Source: Phenylobacterium sp. (GTDB lineage Bacteria; Pseudomonadota; Alphaproteobacteria; Caulobacterales; Caulobacteraceae). Taken from it: a DNA stretch of 54,651 nucleotides. Of this stretch, positions 1 through 7,258 are shown in pieces. Below the pieces are notes generated by a model. The model searched no databases, was not told the DNA's origin, and saw only the letters and a list, made by a program, of their open reading frames with translations. Numbering within the stretch: the first letter of the stretch is position 1; each line of letters starts with the position of its first letter. The DNA lies in contig NZ_JAEUMN010000080.1 in assembly GCF_016793225.1 (NCBI RefSeq), positions 1-54,651 of the forward strand, in the 5' to 3' direction. Both the position numbers and the translations under genes were made by a program.

Positions 1-13
1 CTAGCGTTCGGCC

Positions 14-382
14 ATGTCCGCACCCGGCCACCGGATCTATCGCGCCAGCTTCGCGAGCATCTATCCGCTCTACGTCGCCAAGGCCGAGCGGAAGGGCCGC
101 ACCAGGGCGGAGCTGGACGAGATCCTGCGCTGGCTCACCGGCTACGGCCAGGCCGGCCTCGAGGCGCAGATCGCGTCGAACTGCGACCTCGAGGCCTTCT
201 TCGCCCAGGCGCCCCGGATGAACCCGGCGCGGACCGAGATCCGGGGCGTGGTCTGCGGCGTCCGGGTCGAAGCCATCGAAGAGCCGCTGATGCGTGAGAT
301 CCGCTACATGGACAAGCTCGTGGACGAGCTCGCCAAGGGGCGGGCGATGGCGAAGATCCTGCGAAGCCCGGTCGGGGCCTGA
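14..382 (+). CDS. DUF2200 family protein
   Basis: A 122-residue cytoplasmic protein of the DUF2200 family. The family is recognisable from the N-terminal [20 protein letters not shown] block, the central [12 protein letters not shown] block and the C-terminal [16 protein letters not shown] block. Its length is about the family norm. No signal peptide or membrane segment is visible and the function of the family is unknown. The ATG at 14 is the first good start, but the window begins only 13 bases upstream, so its promoter and any upstream partner are not visible. A short intergenic stretch separates it from the 29-residue membrane peptide at 485. Confidence 0.85.
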   Translation: MSAPGHRIYRASFASIYPLYVAKAERKGRTRAELDEILRWLTGYGQAGLEAQIASNCDLEAFFAQAPRMNPARTEIRGVVCGVRVEAIEEPLMREIRYMDKLVDELAKGRAMAKILRSPVGA

Positions 383-484
383 GGCGCCGCCCGGCGCGGA
401 ATTCGGCAGAACCGGTCTGCGAAATCGGGCAGTGCGGCGGAACGCGGGACCGGCCACCCTGGCGGCGGAAGAAAGGAGCCCGCC

Positions 485-574
485 ATGACCCTCGGCCTCA
501 GCCTGATGACCCTCGGTTTCGCCGTCGTCATGGCGATCCCGCTGTTCGGCCCGATGCTGATCGCGGCGCTGTAG
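485..574 (+). CDS. 29-residue hydrophobic membrane peptide
   Basis: A short frame beginning MTLGLSLMTLGF and ending LFGPMLIAAL. It has no charged residue and forms essentially one transmembrane helix. The start is supported by a strong Shine-Dalgarno sequence, AAAGGAG, about 8 bases upstream (around 470-476). That is unusual for a chance frame of this size. It sits alone between the DUF2200 gene and the CoA transferase, both on the same strand. I do not recognise it. It resembles the class of single-helix stress or regulatory membrane peptides only in size and hydrophobicity. A GGAAC at 440-444 lies upstream but lacks a matching CGTT. Confidence 0.55.
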   Translation: MTLGLSLMTLGFAVVMAIPLFGPMLIAAL

Positions 575-669
575 GGCGGCTCGCGCCGGCGGCCTGCAAT
601 TCCGTTTGCGGCCGCCGCAAACCAGAACGGGCTTCACGGCGGCGCGGGCGGACCGCTAAACGCTGCGCC

Positions 670-1878
670 ATGACAGACGCGCAGCCTTCCGGCCCCCTGG
701 CCGACCTCGTCGTGATCGAAATGGGGACGCTGATCGCGGGCCCCTTCTGCGGCCAGATCCTGGGCGACTTCGGCGCCGAGGTGATCAAGATCGAAGATCC
801 CAAGACCGGCGACCCCATGCGCCAGTGGGGCCGCAGCCTGCCGAAGGGTCTCTCGCCCTGGTGGCCGGTCATCGGGCGCAACAAGAAGTCCGTGGGCCTC
901 GACCTGCGCAAGCCCGAGGGCCAGGCGCTGGCCAAGGAGCTCATCGCCGGGGCGGACGTGGTGATCGAGAACTTCCGCCCGGGCGCCATGGAGAAGTGGG
1001 GCCTCTCGTACGAGGCGCTTTCGGCCGTCAATCCGCGGCTCATCATGGCCCGCATCTCGGGGTTCGGGCAGACCGGCCCCTATTCGCAGCGGGCCGGATA
1101 CGGCCTGATCGGCGAGGCGATGGGCGGCCTGCGGCACGTGACCGGCGAACCGGATCGTCCGCCCGCCCGCGCCGGCATCTCGATCGGCGACAGCCTGGCG
1201 GCCATGCATGCGGTGATGGGGATCACCATGGCGCTGCATCACCGCGAGCGGTCCGGGAAGGGCCAGGTGATCGACGCGGCGCTCTACGAGAGCGTGCTGG
1301 GCGTGATGGAGAACCTGATCACCGAGTACGACATCACGGGCTACGTGCGCGAGCGCTCGGGCTCGATCCTCCCGGGGATCGCGCCGTCCAACGCCTATCC
1401 CTGCCGGAACGGCGAGATGATCCTGATCGGCGGCAACGGCGACAACGTCTATGCGCGCCTCACCGAGGCCATGGGCCGGCCCGACCTGAAGACCGATCCG
1501 AAGTTCGTCGACCACGCCAGCCGCGGCGTGAACCAGGCCGAGCTGGACGGCGTCATCGCCGCGTGGACCGCGACGTTCGATCTGCCGGCGCTGCTCGCGC
1601 TGCTGGAGGAGAAGGGCGTGCCGGCCAGCCGCGTCTACCGCGCCCCCGACATGCTGGAGGACCCGCAGTTCGCCGCGCGCGAGGCCGTGGTCACCGTGGA
1701 CCATCCGGTCTTCGGGCCGGTGCGGATGCAGAACGCCTTCCCGAAGCTGTCGGCGACGCCGGGCCGGGTGCGCTGGCCGGGGCCGGCGCTGGGCCAGCAC
1801 ACGGACGAGGTCCTGGCCGCGCGCGCGGCGTGCTCGCCGCAGAAGCTGGCCGAACTGCGCGCCGCCGGCGTGATCTGA
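670..1878 (+). CDS. CaiB/BaiF family CoA transferase
   Basis: A 402-residue class III CoA transferase, which moves CoA between carboxylic acids. The full-length fold is seen: N-terminal LADLVVIEMGTLIAGPFCGQ, the VIKIEDPKTGDPMR nucleotide-binding stretch, and GISIGDSLAAMH, whose Asp174 aligns with the catalytic Asp of formyl-CoA transferase (which forms the mixed anhydride). The start ATG at 670 fits the usual family length. It is monocistronic and convergent with the sensor kinase downstream. The substrate cannot be read from sequence. The glutaryl-CoA dehydrogenase at 20991 makes succinyl/glutaryl-CoA transfer one possibility, but the two genes are 19 kb apart. Confidence 0.9.
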   Translation: MTDAQPSGPLADLVVIEMGTLIAGPFCGQILGDFGAEVIKIEDPKTGDPMRQWGRSLPKGLSPWWPVIGRNKKSVGLDLRKPEGQALAKELIAGADVVIENFRPGAMEKWGLSYEALSAVNPRLIMARISGFGQTGPYSQRAGYGLIGEAMGGLRHVTGEPDRPPARAGISIGDSLAAMHAVMGITMALHHRERSGKGQVIDAALYESVLGVMENLITEYDITGYVRERSGSILPGIAPSNAYPCRNGEMILIGGNGDNVYARLTEAMGRPDLKTDPKFVDHASRGVNQAELDGVIAAWTATFDLPALLALLEEKGVPASRVYRAPDMLEDPQFAAREAVVTVDHPVFGPVRMQNAFPKLSATPGRVRWPGPALGQHTDEVLAARAACSPQKLAELRAAGVI

Positions 1879-2092
1879 CCGAGGGCGCGAGCCGGCCCGC
1901 GACCTTTGCCGCGGACCGATCGCCGAAGTCCGGGTCGCCTGCTTCCGGGCGAGGTCCCTTGGCCGCCGGTCCGGCCCCCGCGGTGTCCGCGAGCCTTCGT
2001 GGCGCGACGGATAGGCCCGGTGCGCGCCAAAGCAGAGGTGACGGGTTGTCCCAGCGCGCTCCCGCCGCGCGGCGTTCCGACGCAGGGGCCGG

Positions 2093-3505
2093 CTAGTCCT
2101 TGCCGAGGAGCTCCGCAACGGCGGCCGCCACCTGGGTGACGTCGTAGGGCTTGCGGATGACCGGCGCCTCGAAGCCGCCGGGCGCGCCGCCCACCTCGCC
2201 GTAGCCGGTGGCGAAGACGAACGGAACGCCGCGCTGGCGCAGCACCTCGGCCACCGGCGTCACCGAGCGGCCGTTGAGGTTGGCGTCGAGGACGGCGGCG
2301 TCGATCTGGCGGTCGAGCAGCGCCATCGCCTCCTCGAGCTCGTAGGCGGGCCCGACGACCTCCGCGCCCGCCTCGGACAGTCCGGTCTCCAGTTCGAGCG
2401 CCAGGAGCACGGCGTCCTCCACGATCAGCACCCGCGCGCCCTTCAGGCTGGCCGGGCCCCGCGAGGTCGGCACTGTTTCGGTGACGCGCTGGGACGGCGA
2501 CTCAGGGACGACCTCCGGCCGCTCGGCCACCGCCTGCGGGCCGGCCTGCAGCCTGACCTTGACGCCGGCCGGGGGATACTCGACCGCCACATTCCCGTTG
2601 AGCTCGCGCCCGGTGACCTGCTCCAGCAGCGTGGATCCGAAGCCGCGGCGGGCGGGCGGCTGGACGGTCGGCCCCCCGGTCTCGGTCCAGGTCAGCTCGA
2701 ACCCGCCCGCCCGCCGCTCCCGCCACGCCAGGTGGACGTGGCCGGTCTCGGTCGACAGCGCGCCGTACTTCACCGCATTGGTGGCCAGCTCGTGCAGCGC
2801 CAGGGAGAGCGCGTTCGCCGCCCGGGGCGTCAGGAAGAGCTCGGGACCGGCCCAGCTGGTCTGGCCGGGCGCGATCGCGCCCAGTTCGGCGGCCGCCAGG
2901 TGGTCGATGGCGGCGCCCCGCCAGCGGGCGGCCGTGAGCAGCTCGTTGGCGCTCGCCATGGCCTTGAGACGGCCGGAGAAGGTCGTGACGAAGGCGTCCA
3001 GCGAGGTCGTGCGCTTGGCGGTCTGCTGGGCCAGCGCCTGGACCGCCGCCAGGACGTTCTTCACGCGATGGTCCAGCTCGGCCATGAGCTGGAGGCGCTG
3101 GTCCTCCTCCAGCCGCCACTGGGTGACGTCCTCCACCACGCCGGTCACGCAGCGGATCCGGCCCTCCTCGCGGACGACCACGCCGGCCATGTGGAGCCAG
3201 ATGATCCGCCCGTCGTCGGGCCGGATGAACCGGTAGCGGGAATCGAAGTGGTCGCCGGCCTGGAACGCCGCGTCGCGCGTGGCGCGGAAGGCCGCCAGGT
3301 CCTCCGGGTGGACATGGGGCTCGACGAAGATCCCGATGCGGCTCGCCTCGCTTTCACCGGCGGGCAGGCCGGTGATCGCGGCCATGCGCGGGCTCACCAC
3401 GACGCGGCCGCCGGCGATGTCCCATTCGAACTCCCCGAGACCGGCGGCCTGGAGCGCGAGCTCGAGGCGCTCCCGATCGGCGCTGCGTGCCGCATCACGA
3501 GTCAT
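2093..3505 (-). CDS. PAS-HWE histidine kinase with C-terminal FATGUY-type receiver
   Basis: A 470-residue soluble sensor kinase. Order: a PAS/PAC domain (about 15-130); an HWE-type dimerisation/phosphoacceptor box ELDHRVKNVLAAVQ with His146; an ATPase domain with N-box ALHELATNAVKYG and the WTETGGP signature (the WxE of HWE kinases); then a receiver (about 355-470) with phosphoacceptor Asp407 in VLDANLNG. The receiver contains PFVFATGY (about 428-435), the FATGUY motif of single-domain regulators that act in the alphaproteobacterial general stress response. No membrane segment is present. I chose ATG 3505 because PAS begins right after it; an in-frame extension to 3631 has no homology-like content. 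It may feed PhyR, encoded 6 kb away (inference). Confidence 0.85.
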   Translation of the reverse strand: MTRDAARSADRERLELALQAAGLGEFEWDIAGGRVVVSPRMAAITGLPAGESEASRIGIFVEPHVHPEDLAAFRATRDAAFQAGDHFDSRYRFIRPDDGRIIWLHMAGVVVREEGRIRCVTGVVEDVTQWRLEEDQRLQLMAELDHRVKNVLAAVQALAQQTAKRTTSLDAFVTTFSGRLKAMASANELLTAARWRGAAIDHLAAAELGAIAPGQTSWAGPELFLTPRAANALSLALHELATNAVKYGALSTETGHVHLAWRERRAGGFELTWTETGGPTVQPPARRGFGSTLLEQVTGRELNGNVAVEYPPAGVKVRLQAGPQAVAERPEVVPESPSQRVTETVPTSRGPASLKGARVLIVEDAVLLALELETGLSEAGAEVVGPAYELEEAMALLDRQIDAAVLDANLNGRSVTPVAEVLRQRGVPFVFATGYGEVGGAPGGFEAPVIRKPYDVTQVAAAVAELLGKD

Positions 3506-3654
3506 CGCGCCAAGATAGGTAAATGTCGTCCACCGCTCCACCCAGAGGCGCAATCTTTCGCGTGCTCTGAACCTTTGCGAGCAGGCGCCTTTGCGGCGGG
3601 GGCCGGACGTCCTATGTTGCAGCGCAGCCAAGGCTCAGCTTCCGGAGACGAAAC

Positions 3655-3969
3655 ATGCCCCCCAAGGCCGGCCAACTGACGACCGACGAGGCCTCCGCGG
3701 CCGCCAACGACACCGCCGCCCGCATCAGCGCCGACGCCCAGAAGGCGATCGCCGACGCCGTGAAGCGGATCGAGGGCGCCGTCCAGCAGGGCCTGGAGCA
3801 GCTGCGGGCGCAGAGCCGCGTCTACGCCGACGTCGCCGGCGAGCAGCTCGACGAGGCGGCGCGCGCCGCCAGCGAGCAGATCCGCGCCCGGCCGCTGGCC
3901 GCCACGGGCGCCGCCCTGGGCGTCGGCGTGCTGATCGGCCTCCTGCTGGCGTCCGCCTCGCGGCGTTGA
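3655..3969 (+). CDS. DUF883/YqjD-like membrane-anchored protein
   Basis: A 104-residue protein built of an Ala-rich amphipathic helical region (about 10-80: repeated heptad-like AADAQKAIADAVKRIE and DEAARAASEQIRA stretches) followed by a glycine-rich C-terminal transmembrane helix (GAALGVGVLIGLLLASA) and an RR end. This is the architecture of the DUF883 (YqjD/ElaB) family, whose Escherichia coli members sit at the inner membrane and bind ribosomes in stationary phase. The start ATG at 3655 follows CGGAGACGAA. Its stop codon overlaps the TTG start of the next gene (TTGA), so the two are probably translationally coupled, as in yqjD-yqjE. Confidence 0.8.
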   Translation: MPPKAGQLTTDEASAAANDTAARISADAQKAIADAVKRIEGAVQQGLEQLRAQSRVYADVAGEQLDEAARAASEQIRARPLAATGAALGVGVLIGLLLASASRR

Positions 3970-4391
3970 ACAAGCTCTTCGAACTCCTGGACCTGCGGCG
4001 GGTGCTGGCGCTCGCCGCCGCCGTCTCCGCCGTGGCCGTCGCGGCCGGCGTGGTCGTCGTCGCCGCCGCCTATGGCGTGTTCGCCCTGGCGCGGATCTGG
4101 CTGATCCCGGCGGGCGCGGCGGCGGTCACCGCCGCCCTGTTCGCCGCCGTCGCCGTGACGGTCGCCTGGATCGCGGCGAGACCGGTGACGCCTCCCAAGC
4201 GCAAGGCCGTCGCCGCGGAGGACGAGCAGGCCGGCCTCGTGGACCGCGTGATCCTGCTGGCGCGCGAGCGGCCGCTCATCGCGCTGGGCGCCGCCGCGGC
4301 TGCGGCCGTGGTCCTGGTGCGAAATCCCGCGGTGGTCAGCGCCATCGTCACCGCCTTCATGGCGGGCGGGGCGACCCGGCCCGAGAAGTAG
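3966..4391 (+). CDS. YqjE/phage-holin-III-like small membrane protein
   Basis: About 141 residues. There are two long hydrophobic hairpins: one near residues 12-58 (LALAAAVSAVAVAAGVVVVAA and a second helix), then a second group (AVTAALFAAVAVTVAWIAA). A cationic linker (PPKRKAV) and a final hydrophobic segment before GATRPEK follow. The layout matches the holin-superfamily-III proteins (YqjE) that typically follow DUF883 genes. I propose the TTG at 3966, which overlaps the TGA of the upstream gene by the TTGA tetramer. No ATG exists early in the frame, so the start is an inference from coupling. Function is unknown beyond association with YqjD-type proteins. Confidence 0.65.
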   Translation: MNKLFELLDLRRVLALAAAVSAVAVAAGVVVVAAAYGVFALARIWLIPAGAAAVTAALFAAVAVTVAWIAARPVTPPKRKAVAAEDEQAGLVDRVILLARERPLIALGAAAAAAVVLVRNPAVVSAIVTAFMAGGATRPEK

Positions 4392-4416
4392 CCGCCGCGC
4401 GCGCCCGCGCCGCGAG

Positions 4417-4441
4417 GGAACGGCGCCGCTCCAGACACGTT
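4417..4441 (+). promoter_or_regulatory. EcfG (general stress sigma) promoter for the DUF1328 gene
   Basis: GGAAC at 4417-4421, a 16-nt spacer, then CGTT at 4438-4441. This is an exact match to the known alphaproteobacterial EcfG/SigT consensus (GGAAC-N16/17-CGTT). It lies about 45 bases before the ATG at 4485. Confidence 0.75.
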
Positions 4442-4484
4442 GCCTCCGCCGCAGGCCCAAGATGGCCTGAGGAGGAGAAACGAC

Positions 4485-4670
4485 ATGCTCGGTTGGGCTC
4501 TGACCTTCCTGGTGGTCGCGCTCATCGCCGGCGTGCTGGGCTTCACTTCGGTGGCCGGCGCGGCGATGGGGATCGCCAAGATCCTGTTCTTCGTCTTCCT
4601 GGTCCTGTTCGTGGTCTCGCTGGTCCTGCACCTCGTGCGTGGACGCGGCGTCGGCCCGGGACCGCTCTAA
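4485..4670 (+). CDS. DUF1328 small membrane protein (YtjA-like)
   Basis: A 61-residue protein with two transmembrane helices ([17 protein letters not shown] and [18 protein letters not shown]) joined by the family's [11 protein letters not shown] glycine/alanine turn. It is typical of DUF1328/UPF0391 in length and pattern. The start at 4485 is set by an excellent ribosome site, GGAGGAGAAA (4471-4480), five bases before the ATG; an upstream in-frame codon at 4440 lies inside the promoter. An EcfG promoter directly precedes it, so it is very likely a general stress gene. Function is unknown; homologues are induced by stress in many proteobacteria. Confidence 0.88.
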   Translation: MLGWALTFLVVALIAGVLGFTSVAGAAMGIAKILFFVFLVLFVVSLVLHLVRGRGVGPGPL

Positions 4671-4684
4671 CGACGTCCTTGCGG

Positions 4685-4721
4685 CTTCCGGCCGGATCGC
4701 AGCCTGCGGTCCCGCCGGAAG
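4685..4721. terminator. Hairpin between convergent genes
   Basis: CTTCCGGC (4685-4692) pairs with GCCGGAAG (4714-4721), and the interior can extend with GATCGCAG/CTGCGGTC. It lies between the end of the DUF1328 gene and the end of the minus-strand metallophosphoesterase gene. No clear U-run follows on either strand, so terminator function is uncertain. Confidence 0.4.
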
Positions 4722-4730
4722 GCGTGGGGT

Positions 4731-5519
4731 CTAGGACTGGGCGCGGCGGTCGAGCGCCCAGGTCCGGTAGGGCTCGTAGCGCGAACCCGTCCAGGCCAGC
4801 GCCGTCACCTTGATGCAGGCGCCTTCGACCTCGATCTCGTTGTACCCCGGCGGGACGCCACGTTCGCGGACCGACAGCGTGCCGGCCCCCACCGCATAGG
4901 TGCGGCCGTCGCCATGCGGGTAGGGCCAGGTGAAGGGCGCGTGGATGTGGCCCGACAGCACCAGGTCCACCCGGGCGCGGGCAAAGACCTCGGCCGCCCG
5001 CTCGCCGCCCCAGACCTTGGCCGTCATCGGCCCCCCGAGCATCTCGATCAGCGGATGGTGCACCACCACGATCCGCAGCGCGTCGCCCGGCGCGAACCAG
5101 TCCGCCGCCGCGCGCGCCTGGCGGACCGAGATCTGGCCCTTCGACCAGTTCAGCCGCGGCTGGGCGCCCCGCGCGGTGTTGAGGCCGCGAACCGCCACCC
5201 CATCGGCGCGCCAGCACTGCGCCTGGGCCGGCCCCACGTGCCGCTCGAACCGCGCGAAGGGCGTGAAGACCCGCTCGAGGGGCGCGAGGTAGGGGGCGTC
5301 GTGGTTGCCGGGGGTGACGAACTTCGGCTCGGGCAGCCCGCGCAGCCATGCGCCGGCCGCCTCGAACTCGGGGTGCTCGGCGAAGCGCGTGAGGTCGCCC
5401 GAGACGATGGTCAGGTCGAAGCCTCCGCCGCGGATCCGTTCGCCCGCCGCCTCGACGGCCGCGGGGTTCTCGCCGCCGAAGTGGATGTCCGACAGATGCG
5501 CGAAGCGGATCGTCTTCAC
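4731..5519 (-). CDS. Calcineurin-like metallophosphoesterase (YfcE/CpdA-type)
   Basis: A 262-residue metallophosphoesterase. All family motifs are present: DIHFGG (D-x-H) near residue 11, SGDLTRF (GDxx), TPGNHDAPY (GNHD), VVHHPLI and SGHIHAPF (GHxH). The metal site therefore looks intact. No signal peptide is seen. The GTG start at 5519 overlaps the TGA of the preceding lipid-kinase gene (GTGA), indicating translational coupling. It is the last gene of a three-gene operon (97-residue membrane protein, lipid kinase, this gene) led by an EcfG promoter. A role in removing phosphate from a lipid or nucleotide product is plausible, but the substrate cannot be assigned. Confidence 0.88.
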   Translation of the reverse strand: MKTIRFAHLSDIHFGGENPAAVEAAGERIRGGGFDLTIVSGDLTRFAEHPEFEAAGAWLRGLPEPKFVTPGNHDAPYLAPLERVFTPFARFERHVGPAQAQCWRADGVAVRGLNTARGAQPRLNWSKGQISVRQARAAADWFAPGDALRIVVVHHPLIEMLGGPMTAKVWGGERAAEVFARARVDLVLSGHIHAPFTWPYPHGDGRTYAVGAGTLSVRERGVPPGYNEIEVEGACIKVTALAWTGSRYEPYRTWALDRRAQS

Positions 5520-6403
5520 CGCTCTTCCACGGGCAGGGCCAGGACCCGGCAGATCCGCGGGTCGAAGTAGACCTCGCTGGCGGGGGGCAGCATCGTGCTT
5601 TCGCCGTCGAGCAGGGCGGGGATCGCGTGCGCGCCCCAGATGCGCGCGCGGCGGCACGGCTGGTTCTCCACCGCCGGATCGACGCGCCAGTCGCGGACGA
5701 TGGCGTTGATCCCCAGGCGCACGACCTCGCCCGCGCCGCGCGGGTTCAGCGCGGCCGCCTCGAGCGCGGGCGCCTCGTCGTTCATGATCTTGGACGCGAT
5801 GGGACACATCAGCACGAGGGCCTCGGCCTTGGCCCGGGGGCCGCCGTCGATGCTGTAGCGCAGGCGGCCCGTGAACGCCCGCTGGAACGCCTTGCGGGCT
5901 TTCTGCACCGCCCCGGCGATGTCGCCCTCGCGCGCGGCCTCGCGGGCGGCCCCCAGCCGGGCGGGGGATCCGAGGATCGCGGCGCAGAGGAACCGGTGCC
6001 CGCCGATGCAGCCGCCGCCGATGTCGCGCTCGACGCCATCCTCCAGCAGTTCGCGCAGCGCCTCCTGCCAAGGCCGGCGCCCGTAGACGGCATGCGGCAG
6101 CATGTTCATCGTCCCGCCGGCCAGCGGCGCGATGAGGGGGCCGTCCGGTCCTGCGAGTTCGGCCGCCGCCCGCGCCGTGCCGTCGCCGGCCAGCACGATC
6201 AGGAGGTCCGGCCCGGTGTCGAGGCCCGCGCGCAGGCTGTCCACGAGGCCGCCCGGCTCAGGCAGTCGGATGTTCGGGGAAATTCCGGCCTCGCCGAGGA
6301 TGCGCTCGAGCTCTTCGCGCGCGTCGGCTCCGACCCCGCCCGAGGCGAGGTTCGCCACCACCTCCACCTTGGCCAGGCGGGGACGGGTCGTGGTGTCTGG
6401 CAA
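5516..6403 (-). CDS. Diacylglycerol/sphingosine-kinase family lipid kinase
   Basis: A 295-residue DAGK_cat family protein. Visible: the N-terminal NLASGGVG loop (NPxSG-like); LAGDGTARAAAE, the ATP-binding GGDGT motif with the first Gly replaced by Ala; and PLAGGTMNMLPH (the GTxN loop). The C-terminal beta domain has typical length. I chose the TTG at 6403 because GAGGGGG precedes it by about 5 bases and it leaves 17 bases after the upstream stop; longer in-frame versions would overlap the upstream gene. It probably phosphorylates a membrane lipid such as diacylglycerol. It is the second gene of an operon with an EcfG promoter, which suggests lipid remodelling under stress (inference). Confidence 0.8.
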   Translation of the reverse strand: MPDTTTRPRLAKVEVVANLASGGVGADAREELERILGEAGISPNIRLPEPGGLVDSLRAGLDTGPDLLIVLAGDGTARAAAELAGPDGPLIAPLAGGTMNMLPHAVYGRRPWQEALRELLEDGVERDIGGGCIGGHRFLCAAILGSPARLGAAREAAREGDIAGAVQKARKAFQRAFTGRLRYSIDGGPRAKAEALVLMCPIASKIMNDEAPALEAAALNPRGAGEVVRLGINAIVRDWRVDPAVENQPCRRARIWGAHAIPALLDGESTMLPPASEVYFDPRICRVLALPVEER

Positions 6404-6420
6404 CGGCCCCCCTCGCCGGA

Positions 6421-6714
6421 TCAGTTCGTGACGTCGCGCACGGCCTCGCCGGCGTTCGCGGCTGCGCCCTGCACGGCAGGGGCCGCCTGGTCGGCGGCGG
6501 TCGCGAGGTTCTGGTCGACCACCTGGCCGGCAGTGCCGAACGAACCGTTCACGGCGGCGAGCGCCATGACGATCAACCCGACCGCAGCGGCCACGATCAG
6601 GAAGGTCATGAGCACCGGATGGCGCCGGCGGGCGCGCCGTGCGTCGCGGCGGCCCATCTCGTAGGCCTGGCGGACGTCGCTGCGATTGTCGTCTCGATCG
6701 CTGTAGGAGGTCAC
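6421..6714 (-). CDS. 97-residue single-helix membrane protein
   Basis: I do not recognise this as a named family. It has an acidic and arginine-rich cytoplasmic start (SYSDRDDNRSD, then MGRRDARRARRRH), one transmembrane helix at about 34-54 (VLMTFLIVAAAVGLIVMALAA), and an Ala/Val-rich tail ending AGEAVRDVTN that would lie in the periplasm. The GTG start at 6714 follows GGGAGA at the right spacing. The longer open frame up to 7260 is antisense to the lipoprotein gene and is a G+C artefact. An EcfG promoter at 6749-6773 reads into it. It heads the operon with the lipid kinase and phosphoesterase. Confidence 0.7.
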   Translation of the reverse strand: MTSYSDRDDNRSDVRQAYEMGRRDARRARRRHPVLMTFLIVAAAVGLIVMALAAVNGSFGTAGQVVDQNLATAADQAAPAVQGAAANAGEAVRDVTN

Positions 6715-6748
6715 GGCACGTCTCCCGGTCAAAGTGTTCCCGCGATGC

Positions 6749-6773
6749 AACGGCAGGCGTCGCCCTTGGTTCC
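6749..6773 (-). promoter_or_regulatory. EcfG promoter for the membrane protein-lipid kinase-phosphoesterase operon
   Basis: On the minus strand GGAAC (6773-6769), 16 nt, CGTT (6752-6749). It lies about 35 bases upstream of the GTG at 6714. Its -35 element is only 5 bases from the -35 of the divergent plus-strand promoter. Confidence 0.75.
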
Positions 6774-6778
6774 GGAAA

Positions 6779-6804
6779 GGAACTGCGCCTTGGACGACGC
6801 GTTT
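6779..6804 (+). promoter_or_regulatory. EcfG promoter for the glycine-zipper lipoprotein gene
   Basis: GGAAC (6779-6783), 16 nt, CGTTT (6800-6804). It is exact to the consensus and about 37 bases before the ATG at 6841. It forms a back-to-back pair with the promoter at 6749-6773. Confidence 0.78.
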
Positions 6805-6840
6805 GGGGCGCCAGGGACACCCCATAGGAGAGACATCGGC

Positions 6841-7182
6841 ATGTTGAAGCCTGTTATCGCGATCGCCGGCGCCGGCCTTCTCGCCGCCGCCTGCACTACC
6901 ACCGGCCATACGGAACGCAGCGCCGTCGGCGGCGCGGCCCTCGGGGCCCTCGGCGGCGCCGCCATCGGCGCCATCTCCGGCGACGTCGGCGTCGGCACCG
7001 GTGCGGCGGTCGGCGCCGCCGTCGGCGGCACGGTCGGCGCCGTCAAGGGCTGCAGGGACGAGGGCGGCTGCGGCGCGACCAACAACAACCGTCGCCAGTA
7101 TTACGACGAGCGCGCCGGCCGCTATTACTACTACGACCCCGCGAGCGGGCGGTACTACTGGGAAAACGGCGCGCCCCGCTGA
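6841..7182 (+). CDS. Glycine-zipper lipoprotein
   Basis: A 113-residue precursor. The signal peptide MLKPVIAIAGAGLLAAAC gives a lipobox LAAAC with lipidated Cys18. A glycine-zipper segment follows (GGAALGALGGAAIGAISG and GTGAAVGAAVGGTVGAVKG), as in the YMGG/OmpA-like 17-kDa surface lipoprotein group. Two further cysteines (KGCRDEGGC) and a Tyr-rich tail (RYYYYDPASGRYYW) complete it. It is probably a periplasmic or outer-membrane envelope protein. GGAG (6827 region) serves as ribosome site. An EcfG promoter precedes it and a strong terminator follows, so it looks like a monocistronic general stress gene. Confidence 0.85.
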   Translation: MLKPVIAIAGAGLLAAACTTTGHTERSAVGGAALGALGGAAIGAISGDVGVGTGAAVGAAVGGTVGAVKGCRDEGGCGATNNNRRQYYDERAGRYYYYDPASGRYYWENGAPR

Positions 7183-7209
7183 GGCGCGGCCGCAGGATGA
7201 TCTGGAAAC

Positions 7210-7238
7210 GGGCGGCCGGACTGATCCGGCCGCCCTTT
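7210..7238 (+). terminator. Rho-independent terminator
   Basis: A perfect 11-bp stem, GGGCGGCCGGA (7210-7220) with TCCGGCCGCCC (7225-7235), loop CTGA, followed by TTT. It ends the glycine-zipper lipoprotein transcript. Confidence 0.85.
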
Positions 7239-7258
7239 CGCCATGAGCGGAGGGCGTC

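Noticed and set aside
440-444. GGAAC upstream of the 29-residue peptide as an EcfG promoter
   Set aside because: No CGTT occurs 16 or 17 nt downstream.
3568-3600. EcfG promoter before the DUF883 gene (TGAAC-N16-CTTT)
   Set aside because: Two mismatches across the key positions; too weak although DUF883 genes are often stress-induced.
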